Of a stretch of 64,000 nucleotides of DNA, positions 30,142 to 41,400 are shown one piece after another. The translations under genes and the position numbers were made by a program. The DNA is from Sphaerolaimus hirsutus (Eukaryota; Nematoda; Chromadorea; Monhysterida; Sphaerolaimidae). Numbering within the stretch: position 1 is the first letter of the stretch; each line of letters opens with the position of its first letter. The DNA lies in contig OZ038450.1 in NCBI GenBank assembly GCA_964036195.1, forward strand, positions 11,968,701 through 12,032,700, written 5' to 3'. The notes beneath the pieces were generated by a model. It searched no databases. It was not told where the DNA came from and saw only the letters and a list, made by a program, of their open reading frames with translations.

Positions 30142-31216
30142 CAGTCTGAACGAGAGTATAGCGATCGGTAACCTTCCCGATCGGTAAGCTCTCGATCGGT
30201 AAGCCAAAGTATGTCGATCGGTAAGCCAAAGTATGTCGATCGGTAAGCCAAAGTGTGTCGATTGGTAAGCCACACAAAGTCTCACAAAGTATCTCGATTG
30301 GTAACCCATGGTATATCGATTGTAAAGCCAATGTCTCGATCGGTAAGCCGCAATACAAACATACCACACGCATAAATACATACATACATACGTATGGAGT
30401 AATTAGATGCGGCGGCAAGATAGTAGACTTTTCGGCGATGTGTCCACACCCCCATCGCTGGAGTTATCTTTTGTTCCCCCATTCCAAAAAAATAACAATA
30501 AGTGTTTAAAATAACAACCCGGGATATCAAAATTTCAACCCGGGTCCAATTTCGGGTCATGTTCCGGGTCATATATTGAAAAATATCTATATTTTTATAC
30601 TTTTTGGACCCGGAATGCGTCCCGGAACATGACCCGAAATGTGACCCGGGTTGAAATTTTGATATTCCGAGTTGTTATTTCAAACACTTATTCAGTAAAT
30701 AAGTGTTTGAAATAACAACCCGGGATATCAAAATTTCAACCCGGGTCCAATTTCGGGTCATGTTCCGGGTCATATATTGAAAAATATCTATATTTTTATT
30801 TTTTTTGGACCCGGAATGCGACCCGGAACATGACCCGAAATGTGACCCGGGTTGAAAATTTGATATTCTATTATGATTTGATTATGTACACATTGGCGCC
30901 GCGTATTTTTACTTCTTTCTTCGCAGTTTGTACATTTGATGAAAGGCGCCCAGTCATAATTGCCTCATGTATTGTTTTTACATATTTACCTCAGTAATTT
31001 TTCCATGTATTACTCGTATGTACGCTCGCGGCTTACCAATCGAGAAAGTCGGGTTAACAATCGATACACTGTGGCTTACCGATCGAGTCAAAAATAAAAA
31101 TTGCCTGTGGCTTACCCATCGACACACTTTGGCTTACCGATCGCCATACTTTGGCTTACCGATCGAGAGCTTACCGATCGGGAAGGTTACCGATCGGGAT
31201 TCCCTCGTCTGAACTG
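30142..31216. mobile_element. Foldback element with arms made of CGATCGGTAAGCC arrays
   Basis: Left terminus CAGTCTGAACGAGAG and right terminus CTCGTCTGAACTG are inverse. Each arm holds about 4-8 spaced copies of CGATCGGTAAGCC (left) or its inverse GGCTTACCGATCG (right), at roughly 22-base spacing. The centre contains two tandem hairpins (30505-30872). No ORF. The termini begin CAG, as in many hAT elements, but no clean target-site duplication is visible. Confidence 0.75.
30505..30872. repeat. Two tandem copies of a hairpin unit of about 190 bp (CCCGGGT-rich)
   Basis: Each unit runs from AAATAACAACCCGGGATATC, through GGTCATGTTCCGGGTCAT, an AT-rich centre and the inverse of both. The second unit starts near 30706. 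The two units are nearly identical and differ by a few bases, implying a recent duplication within the foldback element. Confidence 0.75.
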
Positions 31217-31689
31217 GGGGGCCCGGTGCCAGCCGCAGACTAGCCCCTTTTATAGCACGGCGCGGATGAATCGAGGTGAGGAATTGTCAAAATGAACGTC
31301 TGCATCCATTATTTGATCTGTTTACAGTTTTTGTTTGAAAATGGTTGCAGATTTATATTGTGTTTAGTTTTCTTCTCTTGGGTTTGAATGGAAACCATAT
31401 CACAATGAAGGCGGGCTGATTTGAGACAAAAAGAATGCGGCAAATCGGTACCTACGTCGAAATGGTGATAACGAGGTGTTTTTCACACTATCTCGCGAAA
31501 ACGGAAAGCACACACAAAGGAACGCTGTGCACAAAACTACGCACTTAAAACCGAAATAATCGGCTCGATACACTACGCACTTATTCATAGTAATCGCTCA
31601 CGTTTCAGGTACCAAAAAAAAACAACATACATATCCACTACTGATCTCCTAATGACGTGTAATGACGGAAAAATGCGAAAAATGTTTAA

Positions 31690-32215
31690 AATAGGCGTCG
31701 TGGAAGGGGGGGAGTCGATCGTGCCATGCACAAAGTGTTACACCTGTCGGCTGTGGTAAAACGATTGCAAAAACACGTGAAACACGCAATCCACGGAGTG
31801 CGCGCCGGGGCCACAGGTGTGTTGTTGACGCGTCGGCGACAAAGCCGGTGATAACTGACACATAAGTGGATGCGGGCGGCAGAAACTGAGCGCGCCCACA
31901 AACCTACATCCATGACGGGAGCGGCTTGAATCCAGCGCCACCGCAACGTTGGTCACTGTAAACCGGAAATCCGAGATCTGCACGATCCGACGACGGGAAA
32001 AATGGCTGGCCGCGCGAAATCAGCGCTCTCGCAGCGCAGAGTCGCGACGCATCGATTTGTGCGTGCACGAAGGGCGGAATAAGATCGCCAGCGCCGACTG
32101 GTAGTGCCGCTCGGCGGCTGGCACTCGCATCGCACCGCCGCCGTGTCGGCCAGCCCCGGCGTGATCGCGCGCAGTTGCACACGCCGGCCGGCCCGGTCGA
32201 TTTAGAATGTGTCAC
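31690..32215. other. GC-rich block, no recognised gene
   Basis: GC-rich with overlapping ORFs in several frames, none with a recognisable domain. I see no splice structure linking it to a gene. Confidence 0.3.
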
Positions 32216-32802
32216 CGGAATTTCGATACTCACACTGTGTGCGGGGCAGAAGAAGTGTAGACTTTTTCTTAGCTAGCTTTCGTGTCGCCAGATATAAATA
32301 GAAATATCTGTGGAATCACTGGAAGATGTTGATTGAGGAAGCGGGTAAAACGTGGAAGCTATTCTGTACTCAGCAAGCAAATAAAAATCAAGCAGCCGCA
32401 TTATCAGAGTAGGTGTTTAGGATCAGAAATATTGTGCACGGCCAGTTGGTGACAAATTGTTACAAAGCAAACAGCTTTCAGAACCCTGATTTCAACCATT
32501 TAAGACAAAAACAATTCTAATAAAGACCCCTGCACCAAGAGGTTAACCTTCCCAAGGGCAGAACATTCTGCCATAATACAAAACTGCTCGAAACAAAGAA
32601 CACTGTCTTTTGTCCATCCCCATTGCCAGCGGCGTGTGTAACCTTGCAGACCGACTGAAGATTATCAGTAGTAGATAAGCGGAAGGTCACCGGCGGTGCA
32701 CAAAGCAATCACACGCTTAATTGTGCATGACGACCGAGACAGGCGATGCCGCCTCCATCAGGTACCGGATTCAATTTGAACGTAAGGTGCCTGACATGGC
32801 TG

Positions 32803-33448
32803 TATAGTTGTTAAAACGTATTTATGGTTACTCGAAAAACACGTATACTCGAGTACTGAGTAAATACGTTTACTTTTCCTATGGAAAAATATCAGTACCC
32901 ACCAAATGTTTTTCCAGATACAAAATCGAGTAAAATTATCGCTTTCACGTTTTCCCTGAGTAAAAATTCTGGTATTTACTTTTACTCATCTTTTACGCAT
33001 CGTAAATGTGAAAAAATACTTTATGTTTTCTGTACACAGGTGTGAGTAAAAAAAAATACCGTATTACCTCGAATTAACCCCACTTGAATTGACCCCCCTC
33101 GAAATACCCCCCTTAAATTTGGCTGAGGAAATAATAAAAAAACCCTCGAAATACCCTCCTAAAATAGGGGGAAAGGTTGGGGATGTTAGGGAAGGGTTTA
33201 TGTGTATATACAGTCATATATGACTATAAACACATGTACATCTATGTAATTGTTTGATTTTTATACGTCTGAGTATCTCTAAAAATTACTGGCTGAAATA
33301 ATAGACCCTCTCGAATAAACCCCCCTGGAATTACCCCCCTCACAAATTTTACTGGTGAAATAATAAACCCCCTGGGGGTATTTCGAGGTAATACGGTACT
33401 CTACATTTACATTTACTTTGAAAAAGTTCAGTACTTTTAACAGCTCTG
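32803..33448. mobile_element. hAT-like non-autonomous element carrying a nested insertion
   Basis: Left end TATAGTTGTTAAAACG; right end TTTTAACAGCTCTG. The interior resembles 55225-55719 (TACTCGAGTACTGAGTAAA and similar). It is interrupted by the ACCGTATT-family element at 33057-33398. Confidence 0.65.
33057..33398. mobile_element. ACCGTATT-family element nested in a hAT-like element
   Basis: Bounded by TACCGTATTACCTCGAA on the left and TTCGAGGTAATACGGTA on the right, consistent with a TA target duplication. The surrounding hAT-like sequence resumes directly after it. Confidence 0.75.
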
Positions 33449-33469
33449 GTGTAAGCGCGTGCGCGCATA

Positions 33470-33959
33470 CCTAGTTGTTAAAATGTATTTACATTTACTC
33501 AATAAATACAAGTACATATATTCGCGTACTGCGTAAATACGTTTGTTTCCTCCCAAAAAATACCGTTACTCACTTACTCACGTACTTTTTGAAAGTACGC
33601 GAGTATAGAAAACGTATTTCAAGGGGACAGAAAATGTCATTTTGCCTGACAGAAAGTGACAAACATGTGATATTTTCCTAAGCAACTTATCAGGCGATAA
33701 AAACGCACACCTTTTATGTATTTCAGAGTAAAAATTGAAGAAACAGAAAGATACCAACTTTTATGTTTTCCGTGAGAAAAAATACCAATTTTTACGTTTT
33801 CTCTGCAAAAGAAGTCTCACCTTTTACGCAGTGTAAAAGTAAAAATAAAATACTTTTCTTTTCGTTAAAAAAACGTTTTCTGTACTTATGTGTGAGTAAA
33901 ATAAAAATACTTTACGTTTACGTTTACCTTAAAAAAGTTCAGTACTTTTTACAACTCTG
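33470..33959. mobile_element. hAT-like non-autonomous element
   Basis: Left end CCTAGTTGTTAAAATG; right end TTTTACAACTCTG. Shares long stretches with 55225-55719, for example CTCCCAAAAAATACC and GGGGACAGAA. About 490 bp, no ORF. Confidence 0.7.
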
Positions 33960-34631
33960 CACGCGGGTCGGACGCCTTACATGCATATATTTACGTTCTA
34001 ATTGAGTCTGCTCCCAGTTGATTGTGCCCACGCGGCTGTTTATTGGGGCCACAGATGACGTGCTTCCGTCGATCAGATGTAGCTAATATGCCACAGACGT
34101 CAGCTGGGCAGAGTTGCGATACCGTAATTACAGTGATGTAATTAACCATGCATTTTTACAGCTCCAGTTACAGAATCATTTCTGTGGTATTTATCAATCA
34201 TATTATTGATATTTTGGCTAGTTACAGGTAACAAACTGCTAATTTTCGGGTGAAAAAGTCCAAAGATATGATGTCATTTATATTAATTTTTGTTGACGTG
34301 TAAAGCACAAAAAATACCGCTAGAATGGTGCTGTAATCACTAAATTGCGGTTTCAGTCATTTCATGTGTCAATCTTTATTATCACGTTATTATAGATGGT
34401 TTTAAATTCAGACAAAAAACTGCAGTTTTGGACTTCCATCACTGATTACAGGTACATTACAGTTTATTACAGTTTACGGTGAGCGAGGTGGTGAGTGCGT
34501 AAAAACAGTCACCTAGACATTACACTTAAATTATAATTACAATCTCAAAAATATGGTCTCACAAAATATCCCACAAAATCTCTTATAACCCTGAGCTGAG
34601 ACAGATTGTTTAATGATCCGGACAAAATAAC

Positions 34632-35086
34632 TACCGTATTTCCTCGAAATACACTACCGTATTTCCTCGAAATACCCCCCGGGGGGTGATTGTTTCAGAG
34701 TGAGAATTTTGAGGGTGGGTTAAACGAGGGGGGTGATTTCGAGGGGGGGCTTTTTATTTCGCCAGAAAATTTTTGAACTCACAGTACTAATTTGTTTTTT
34801 TGTAACATACGCAGACGTCGAAAAACGCAACAATAAGCACCATGATAAGAGTCTATAGACTTACATAGGTAAATATGTAGATGGTATAAAACAGTTGTTA
34901 ACGTAACACAGTCATTGGATTTAACGTCTGTTCTGCATTGCCGGGTCACAAACCGTAGATTTCGTCGTTTACGTTCCGTTTACACTCAAAATGGGGGGGG
35001 GGTATTTCGAGGGCGGGCTGATGAATTCATAGTGCCCATTTTGAGGGGGGTATTTCGAGAGGGGGGTATTTCGAGGAAATACGGTA
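34632..35086. mobile_element. ACCGTATT-family element with a duplicated left end
   Basis: The left terminus TACCGTATTTCCTCGAAAT occurs twice in tandem (34632 and 34656). The right terminus is ATTTCGAGGAAATACGGTA ending at 35086. The interior has G-rich runs of up to ten G. Confidence 0.75.
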
Positions 35087-36424
35087 CCAATGTATTCACA
35101 GTGGCTATGTTGTGCCAGTTACACTTTTTTTGTTTCATGCAAGACTAGGTTAAATTATTTTTAAAATGTAAATGATATTTCTGTGAAAAACTATTTGTTT
35201 ACTGGTTAAAAAGTAAAACATATTTACACGGAGAGCTCAAGCGTGAGGAGATCGGTTATCATGAGTGTTTCGCGCTGGGTTGCAACTTGCAAAATAAATA
35301 TTTAGGTAAATACACATAAAATATCACACAAGAGAAATTTTCACTGAAAACAGACACCACAAAGAGCACGCTGCATTTGAAAAGCATTTTGCACTTATTG
35401 GATGCAAAAAGTGACCTAAGCAACTTAACGCAGGTGTGTTCAAGTTGTGTTAAGTCAGTGAACGCGAACGAGTAGGCTTGGAAGTTCACACGGAGCGAAG
35501 ACTGCACATGCTGTCTGCACGCGTCAAACTGGAACACAAGTCAGAGGTCACATTTCACAATTGGGCAGACTGTAACTACCAAATAGGATTGGAAAAGCTT
35601 TTTTCAAACGCCTTATAATTATGCTGTCTTTCTAACTTCAAGTGAAAAACATGGTGACTTTCTGTGAATGGTTGCCTTGACGCCTAGCATCGATTCCAAG
35701 AACATGCATTGCGGCGCCGCGTGGCACCAACACTGATCACAACACTGATACTGCCCCAAAGCGCCATACACACAGACGGCAGTGTTTTGGCGCAAATGGC
35801 ATTCTTGCCAACTTGAATGGCGCTATTGCCATCACTATGCACCCGTCTGGGCAACACAAAAAATATCTGCTCTAGCAGAAACTAGAAAGCAAAAAAACGA
35901 CTGGGCTAGCAGGTGCCTACGGTCTAGCCGAGATGATAAGGTTTTATGTTTCCCATTGCAAAGTGTGATTTATGTAAATGTGCGCATATTAATAAACATG
36001 TATTTATCTTCTTCATATATGGCGACACCAGCGGAAACGAATCTGCGATTTTCAGACACTAAATAGGTACATAGCATCAACCGTCCCGCCACAAAACACG
36101 AAAACTTACAGCGACATCAGACAAAATCCAATAGACAGGAACAGCATGATAACAAATTTGATTATATTCCGGAAGCAGACAGATAAGGACAAACGGAAGT
36201 GAGGGAGTAAAGGTGTAAAACTGTGTGAATGAAACCACAGTCGCTTGAATACAAAGTAGGCTATGGCTAGTAGCTGTCCATACACGACCCAGGGAACTAT
36301 TCCATTAAGTGTCAAGTGCGACTTTCAAGTCCCCGGTAAAGTCACCGATACATGCAATTTATAAAATACGAACTTTTACCGGGATATGTCACTTGACGGA
36401 GTGCGGCATTGGCCCCAGGTGCCA

Positions 36425-36592
36425 AACCCAGAGTCTGTAAAGTAGAGTGTCAAATGTCATGCAAAGTGTCAATTGTCGTGACAAATTTAAAGTAAATTGT
36501 AAATTGTCATTCAAGGTCCAGTAATAATTTTTTTGTTTTGATTGACATCTTACATGTCATTTGACACTTTACCGGGTTTGGGACTGCCCCCT
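36425..36592. mobile_element. Inverted-repeat MITE, GACCCTGTAAAATGTCA family
   Basis: Left arm CCAGAGTCTGTAAAGTAG...TGTCAAATGTCATGC; right arm CATGTCATTTGACACTTTACCGGG. A separate smaller hairpin (GTCAAGTG with CACTTGAC) lies just before it at about 36308-36396. Confidence 0.6.
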
Positions 36593-36904
36593 GGTTGCAC
36601 GATCAGATTTGTAACATATGGCACGCTGAGCGCCACCCAGCAGCATTTGGTTGTGCAGCTGCACACAACAGACTAAATTGATGAGTTTTCAGTCTGAATA
36701 ATTCAACTAGCAGATGCATGCGCTCTGTCATCGCATTTAAAAACGTAAAAAATCCGTGAATTCAGACATGCACAATGATTGGACGAATGATATGTGGGAA
36801 TACGCCGCGATATGTATCCCAGAATAGGAAGCCGATTCTGATTCTGCCTACAGACATGAAAAAGATATGAGAATACAAGAGAATGACATTCAGGACTAGA
36901 CAGT

Positions 36905-37368
36905 TACCGTATTTGCTCAAAATACCCTCAGGGGGTTTATTTTTCAGAGTGAAAATTTTGAGGGTGGGGGTATTTCAAGGAGGGGGGTATTTAGATGAGG
37001 GTGGGTTATTATTGCGCCAGAAATTTGCGTGAAGGATTGTAGTAATGAACAGGCTATTAAATATATAAAATTTACACATAACTCGTAATAAACGCGACCA
37101 AAGAAGATATTTGGACGTATCAAGTGCATCGCTACACGAACTACAGTCTATGTATAGCAGCGATGCAAATTGGCCCTAGTGAATAAATTACCTGTGTAAA
37201 TTGCATACATGATGTACATTTTTCCAGACCTTTCAAATGGGGGTATTTCGAGGGTCGGGTGGTTATTTTACTTAAGCTCGTTTAGACCTTGCGGTATTTC
37301 GAGGGGGCTAATTCAAGGGGATATTTCGATGGGGTTAATTCAAGGGGGAATTTCGTGGAAATACGGTA
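36905..37368. mobile_element. ACCGTATT-family element
   Basis: Starts TACCGTATTTGCTCAAAAT and ends ATTTCGTGGAAATACGGTA, flanked by TA. About 464 bp, no ORF of interest. Confidence 0.7.
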
Positions 37369-37771
37369 AGCCGATTCTGATTTACATGCATTTGCTGACA
37401 GACGGCGCTACAACATTCAAAGCGGTGCATTTCATGAATGGGAATTACACGCCCACACGAATAAAGTAAAGCAATGGACGAATGAACAAAGTGTAGAAAG
37501 GTTGTATTTATTATACAGTCTGCCTGAGCAAACAGCTTGTCTGACCGTAGCGTAATGTAGGCGTGGCACAAGCATAAACATTACAAGCTTACATCCATGA
37601 GCAGAAATAGTTTAGTCTGCGGCGCGCCGCGACTGAATTAAATCAGCCCCGAATAGAGTCGAAAAACTGGCGCCTTCGAGCCGTGTCAGTTTTTTAGGTA
37701 AACCTAGAGTCGTAACCGGTAGCGTCCGGCGGGTACCCGGTAACTCACGGCAGAACAATGAGCTTAGGCCA

Positions 37772-37932
37772 GTCCCGCACCCTGTAAAATGCTATGCAAT
37801 ACGTAAAAATGTCCCAAAGGTACCATTCAAAATGCCTGGAAAGATGTTCATCCTTGTCCATTTTACCAGACGCTTGACAAATGATGCAGGTCATTTTACA
37901 TGATGTTTACATGGCATTTTGCAGGGGTGATT
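37772..37932. mobile_element. Inverted-repeat MITE, divergent GACCCTGTAAAATG member
   Basis: Left end GTCCCGCACCCTGTAAAATG; right part CATTTTACATGATG followed by CATTTTGCAGGGGTGA. The arms are more diverged than in the other copies. Confidence 0.5.
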
Positions 37933-38168
37933 TTGCTAACAGGAGGGAGGCTCGAAAATTGTCAATAGGTGGCGATTTTTTGTGAGATGGCGCGTTAGTG
38001 AAGTCGTGCAAAACACGAGGAACTTCAGACTTAATCTGTCGTGCCATCCGACAGTAACACTTTTGCACATAGGTATTCTTTAAATTTCCGTTCATCATAA
38101 ATAAGATATTGTGGCCTGTGGGTTTCATTCGCAGCTTGCGTACATACCTATTTATGCACCCATCCCAC

Positions 38169-38174
38169 TTTATT
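38169..38174 (-). terminator. Candidate polyadenylation signal for the annexin gene
   Basis: AATAAA on the minus strand, about 290 bases downstream of the annexin stop codon. Position is plausible, but no cleavage site can be shown. Confidence 0.3.
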
Positions 38175-38463
38175 TCTGGCTGAAATAAATGAAAAAAGTT
38201 GATAGGTAGATTGAACAAGGGTGTGCTGACTGGAACTGAATCACATAAAAACATCACAAAATCAACAGATCAATCGAAGCTACCTATTATACATATATTA
38301 TTAAGCGTTTACCCCAAAATGATGAAATAACACAATCCTTCCAAAACGAACATGGTTCCCCAAAGAAAAGACTACTGAGGCTTGATGAAAAATCACGACT
38401 TTCCTGACGAAATTTGTGCTGCTGTTAAATAATTATCAGAGATTGCCATCATAAATGCCTACA

Positions 38464-41400
38464 TCAGTGATTGCCTTGCACAAGTGCGACCAGGGCAGTC
38501 TTGTAATCACCTGACGTTTCGCTCTGAAATATGTGATAAAATTGATGTGTGAATTTGGTGTCGTAAATCAATGAAATAAATTTTAGAACAACAAAAAGAT
38601 GCTCACAGCAATGGCAGCGTCCAGGGTTTTGTGATACTGCCTCTGAAATTCTTGCTTTATCTGCAGCATGTCGGTTTCCGCCCGGCTCACAACCACTCGA
38701 ATTAGATCGCGATCACGCGTGCCCATTCCCTGTTGATAAAGTGGATTTACAGCATGACAACAAATAAGAGGTGAAGCGGCAAAAAAACATCACCGAAAAA
38801 TTCATTTTTTTTCTTCATGTTTTCAATTATTTTATTCAAAATTCATGTTCAATACACAATTTTTCGCACTAATTTATTGTGTGCTAGATGTGAAATCCTA
38901 ATTTGAATGAAAAACGTTGGATGTAAATTAGTCCGCCAACAAATGAATTTCACGTCGACGCCCTAAAATCAATTTGTCGATGATCATTTGCATGCAATGC
39001 TTGATCAAAACATTTAACAAATATATGTCAGAAATGAAAATGTCAGAAACTTGACGAGACTTACAGCCATTGCAGTTTGTGCCCTCAGCGCAAAATAGGA
39101 CGCAGGGCTGCGGGCACAATGGACCAACACCAACAGTCCATTTTCGATATCGCCGGAAAATTCACGCTTCACAGCTGTCTCAACGGAGTGCCCGGCCAAC
39201 TTTTCGTACTCCTGTAGAACAGTGGGAATTGGTGAATATGTTTCCGAAGCACCAGCTAAACTTCACTCGGGAAGAAAGCGCATTCGTAAAAATGTGATGA
39301 ATCGTTTTATACTACGTCTACGGCCGTATGAACCGAAAAAATATGACCACATTTCACGAACGATCACGAAAAGCACGTCAAAATATCCACAGCCACCCAC
39401 CTGCATAATACACTGCAACTGGGCGTAATTGGACATAACTAGCGTCGCATTGAACTGCCCCTCGTCGGTGCCCATCTTCTTGACGCCGGCCTTGAGCAGG
39501 TCCTGCGCCTGCTGCCTGGCCCTGTTCACGTCGACCGCGTTCGACTCGTCGCGGCCGCCGGCGCTCAGCGACACCAGGAGCCGCTTGAAGTGGAACGACG
39601 TTTCCGACCCCAGGTCGCGTTCTAGCTCGCGGCGGAACACTGAGTTGGGTGGGGGTTTTGAACAGTGATGTTAATGGAAGAAGTTTGTGAGCCGGGTGCC
39701 ATATTTACTTGGATACTTCTGTTTAAATCGAGAGAGATTATCAAGGTACGCAAAAGTACGCAAGTGACTCGCATTTGTCAGCTGCATGGCTACAGAGTGA
39801 TGGCTGCCCCACCTAATTTATCAAGCTATCTATTTATATGATTGTCAAAAATCCTGAACTTTTACTCATCTATCCCATTCGCTCCACTAACTGGCCAAAG
39901 AAAAGTCTGAAATTTACTAAACTGCAACTTGTCAGCCGGTAAAATTAAACACGATGTGCACGAAAAATTTCATTACGTAAAAAACTACCGCATTTCCTAG
40001 AAATACCCCCTCGTTTAACCCCCACCAACTCAAAAATTTCCACTCTGAAAAAATAAAACCCCTGGGGGTATTTCGAGGAAAGACGGTAACCCACTTAATT
40101 TTCCCGATAGCACAACTGTCACACAAAAAAACATACATTTTCGATACTCCATCTTTATCGCATTGATTTCCCCATTGGTCCTAGTGCTCAATATTTCAAC
40201 CAAAGTAGCTTCATTCGTGCCGATCCCTTCCATCGCGTGACGCAATTCACGGGCGTCATATGCCGCCGGGGTGAACATCAGCGCCACTATCGTGTCTTCG
40301 AAATCGCCGGAAAGTTCCGAGCGCAAATTTGCTATCAGATCTTTGCCATACATTGTCTTGTAGGCTAGTGCAATCTGCTGCCTGAAAAATTTACGATGGG
40401 TAAATATAATTATAGTAAAAAATGAAACATTTATTGCATCGGCCGGCTTAGAAGACAGATTCAGTTTGCCCAATATCTGATGTTGCGTACTCGACATTTC
40501 AACAAATGTGCAGCATGCGCAGAGAAACCCCGGTACATTGCTAGGGGGCGCATGATGTCAACGAAAAATAAATACCTAGCTCATATGAATGTTTCCCGGT
40601 AATTGTCCAAGTTTTTGTTGGTGTGTAATATGGTTTTTTATCTCACCACAGTATCTACATTACTCAAATCGGCCGGCCCAATCAGCTCTTAGCACATCGG
40701 TCACAGGGGTAGGAAAAAGGGGTTGGGGGTGGTCCCCAAATCGCTCAGGTATCTAGGGTCAAAATCTAGAATACCCCTCGCCGATCCTAAATAATTTAGA
40801 ATCACAAATCCACCCAACAACCCACCTTTCAGCATTCGTCCTTTTGCACAGCACCTCAACGATAGCCTTTTCATTCGTCCCAAACCCCTTCATAGCCTTG
40901 CGCAGTTTTTCCGCATCTGCCTGGGCATTGAAGCCGGGCGTCGGGCGGAGAGAACCCTGCCCCCGGTTGTATGACGTCATTGTTCCCGGGTACTGTTGTT
41001 GTTGGTGTTGTTGTGGTTGTGGTTGGTAGGGCGGGTAGGAAGGCGCGCCGCCTGCTATAAAGTGGGGGGGGGGTAATCGAGGGAGGGGGTCATTCAAATG
41101 GTGAATTGATGGAAGATTCACCATCAACGTTATTGCACATCCAGAGCGATGTTTAAATGAATGGCGGTTGATCATTAATAGCTTGCAAAACTGGTATTTT
41201 TGACCCCAAAATATGGCACAAAAGTAATTAAAAATGGCACAAAGTAATCAAAGCAACCAGCAATGCCAAGTTTCATGTGACAATGCGCGCTTGCGCCACA
41301 AGAAGAAGCAACATAGGTAGTTACATCGAGAAAAAAAAGTTTTTTGCAAGCTGTTTTTTTTAAATACCGACTTGATACTTGCGCATTTTTTAAAAGTTTT

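Noticed and set aside
30160-31210. CRISPR-like array from the spaced CGATCGGTAAGCC units
   Set aside because: Spacers are not unique sequences, units occur in both orientations as transposon arms, and the genome is animal.
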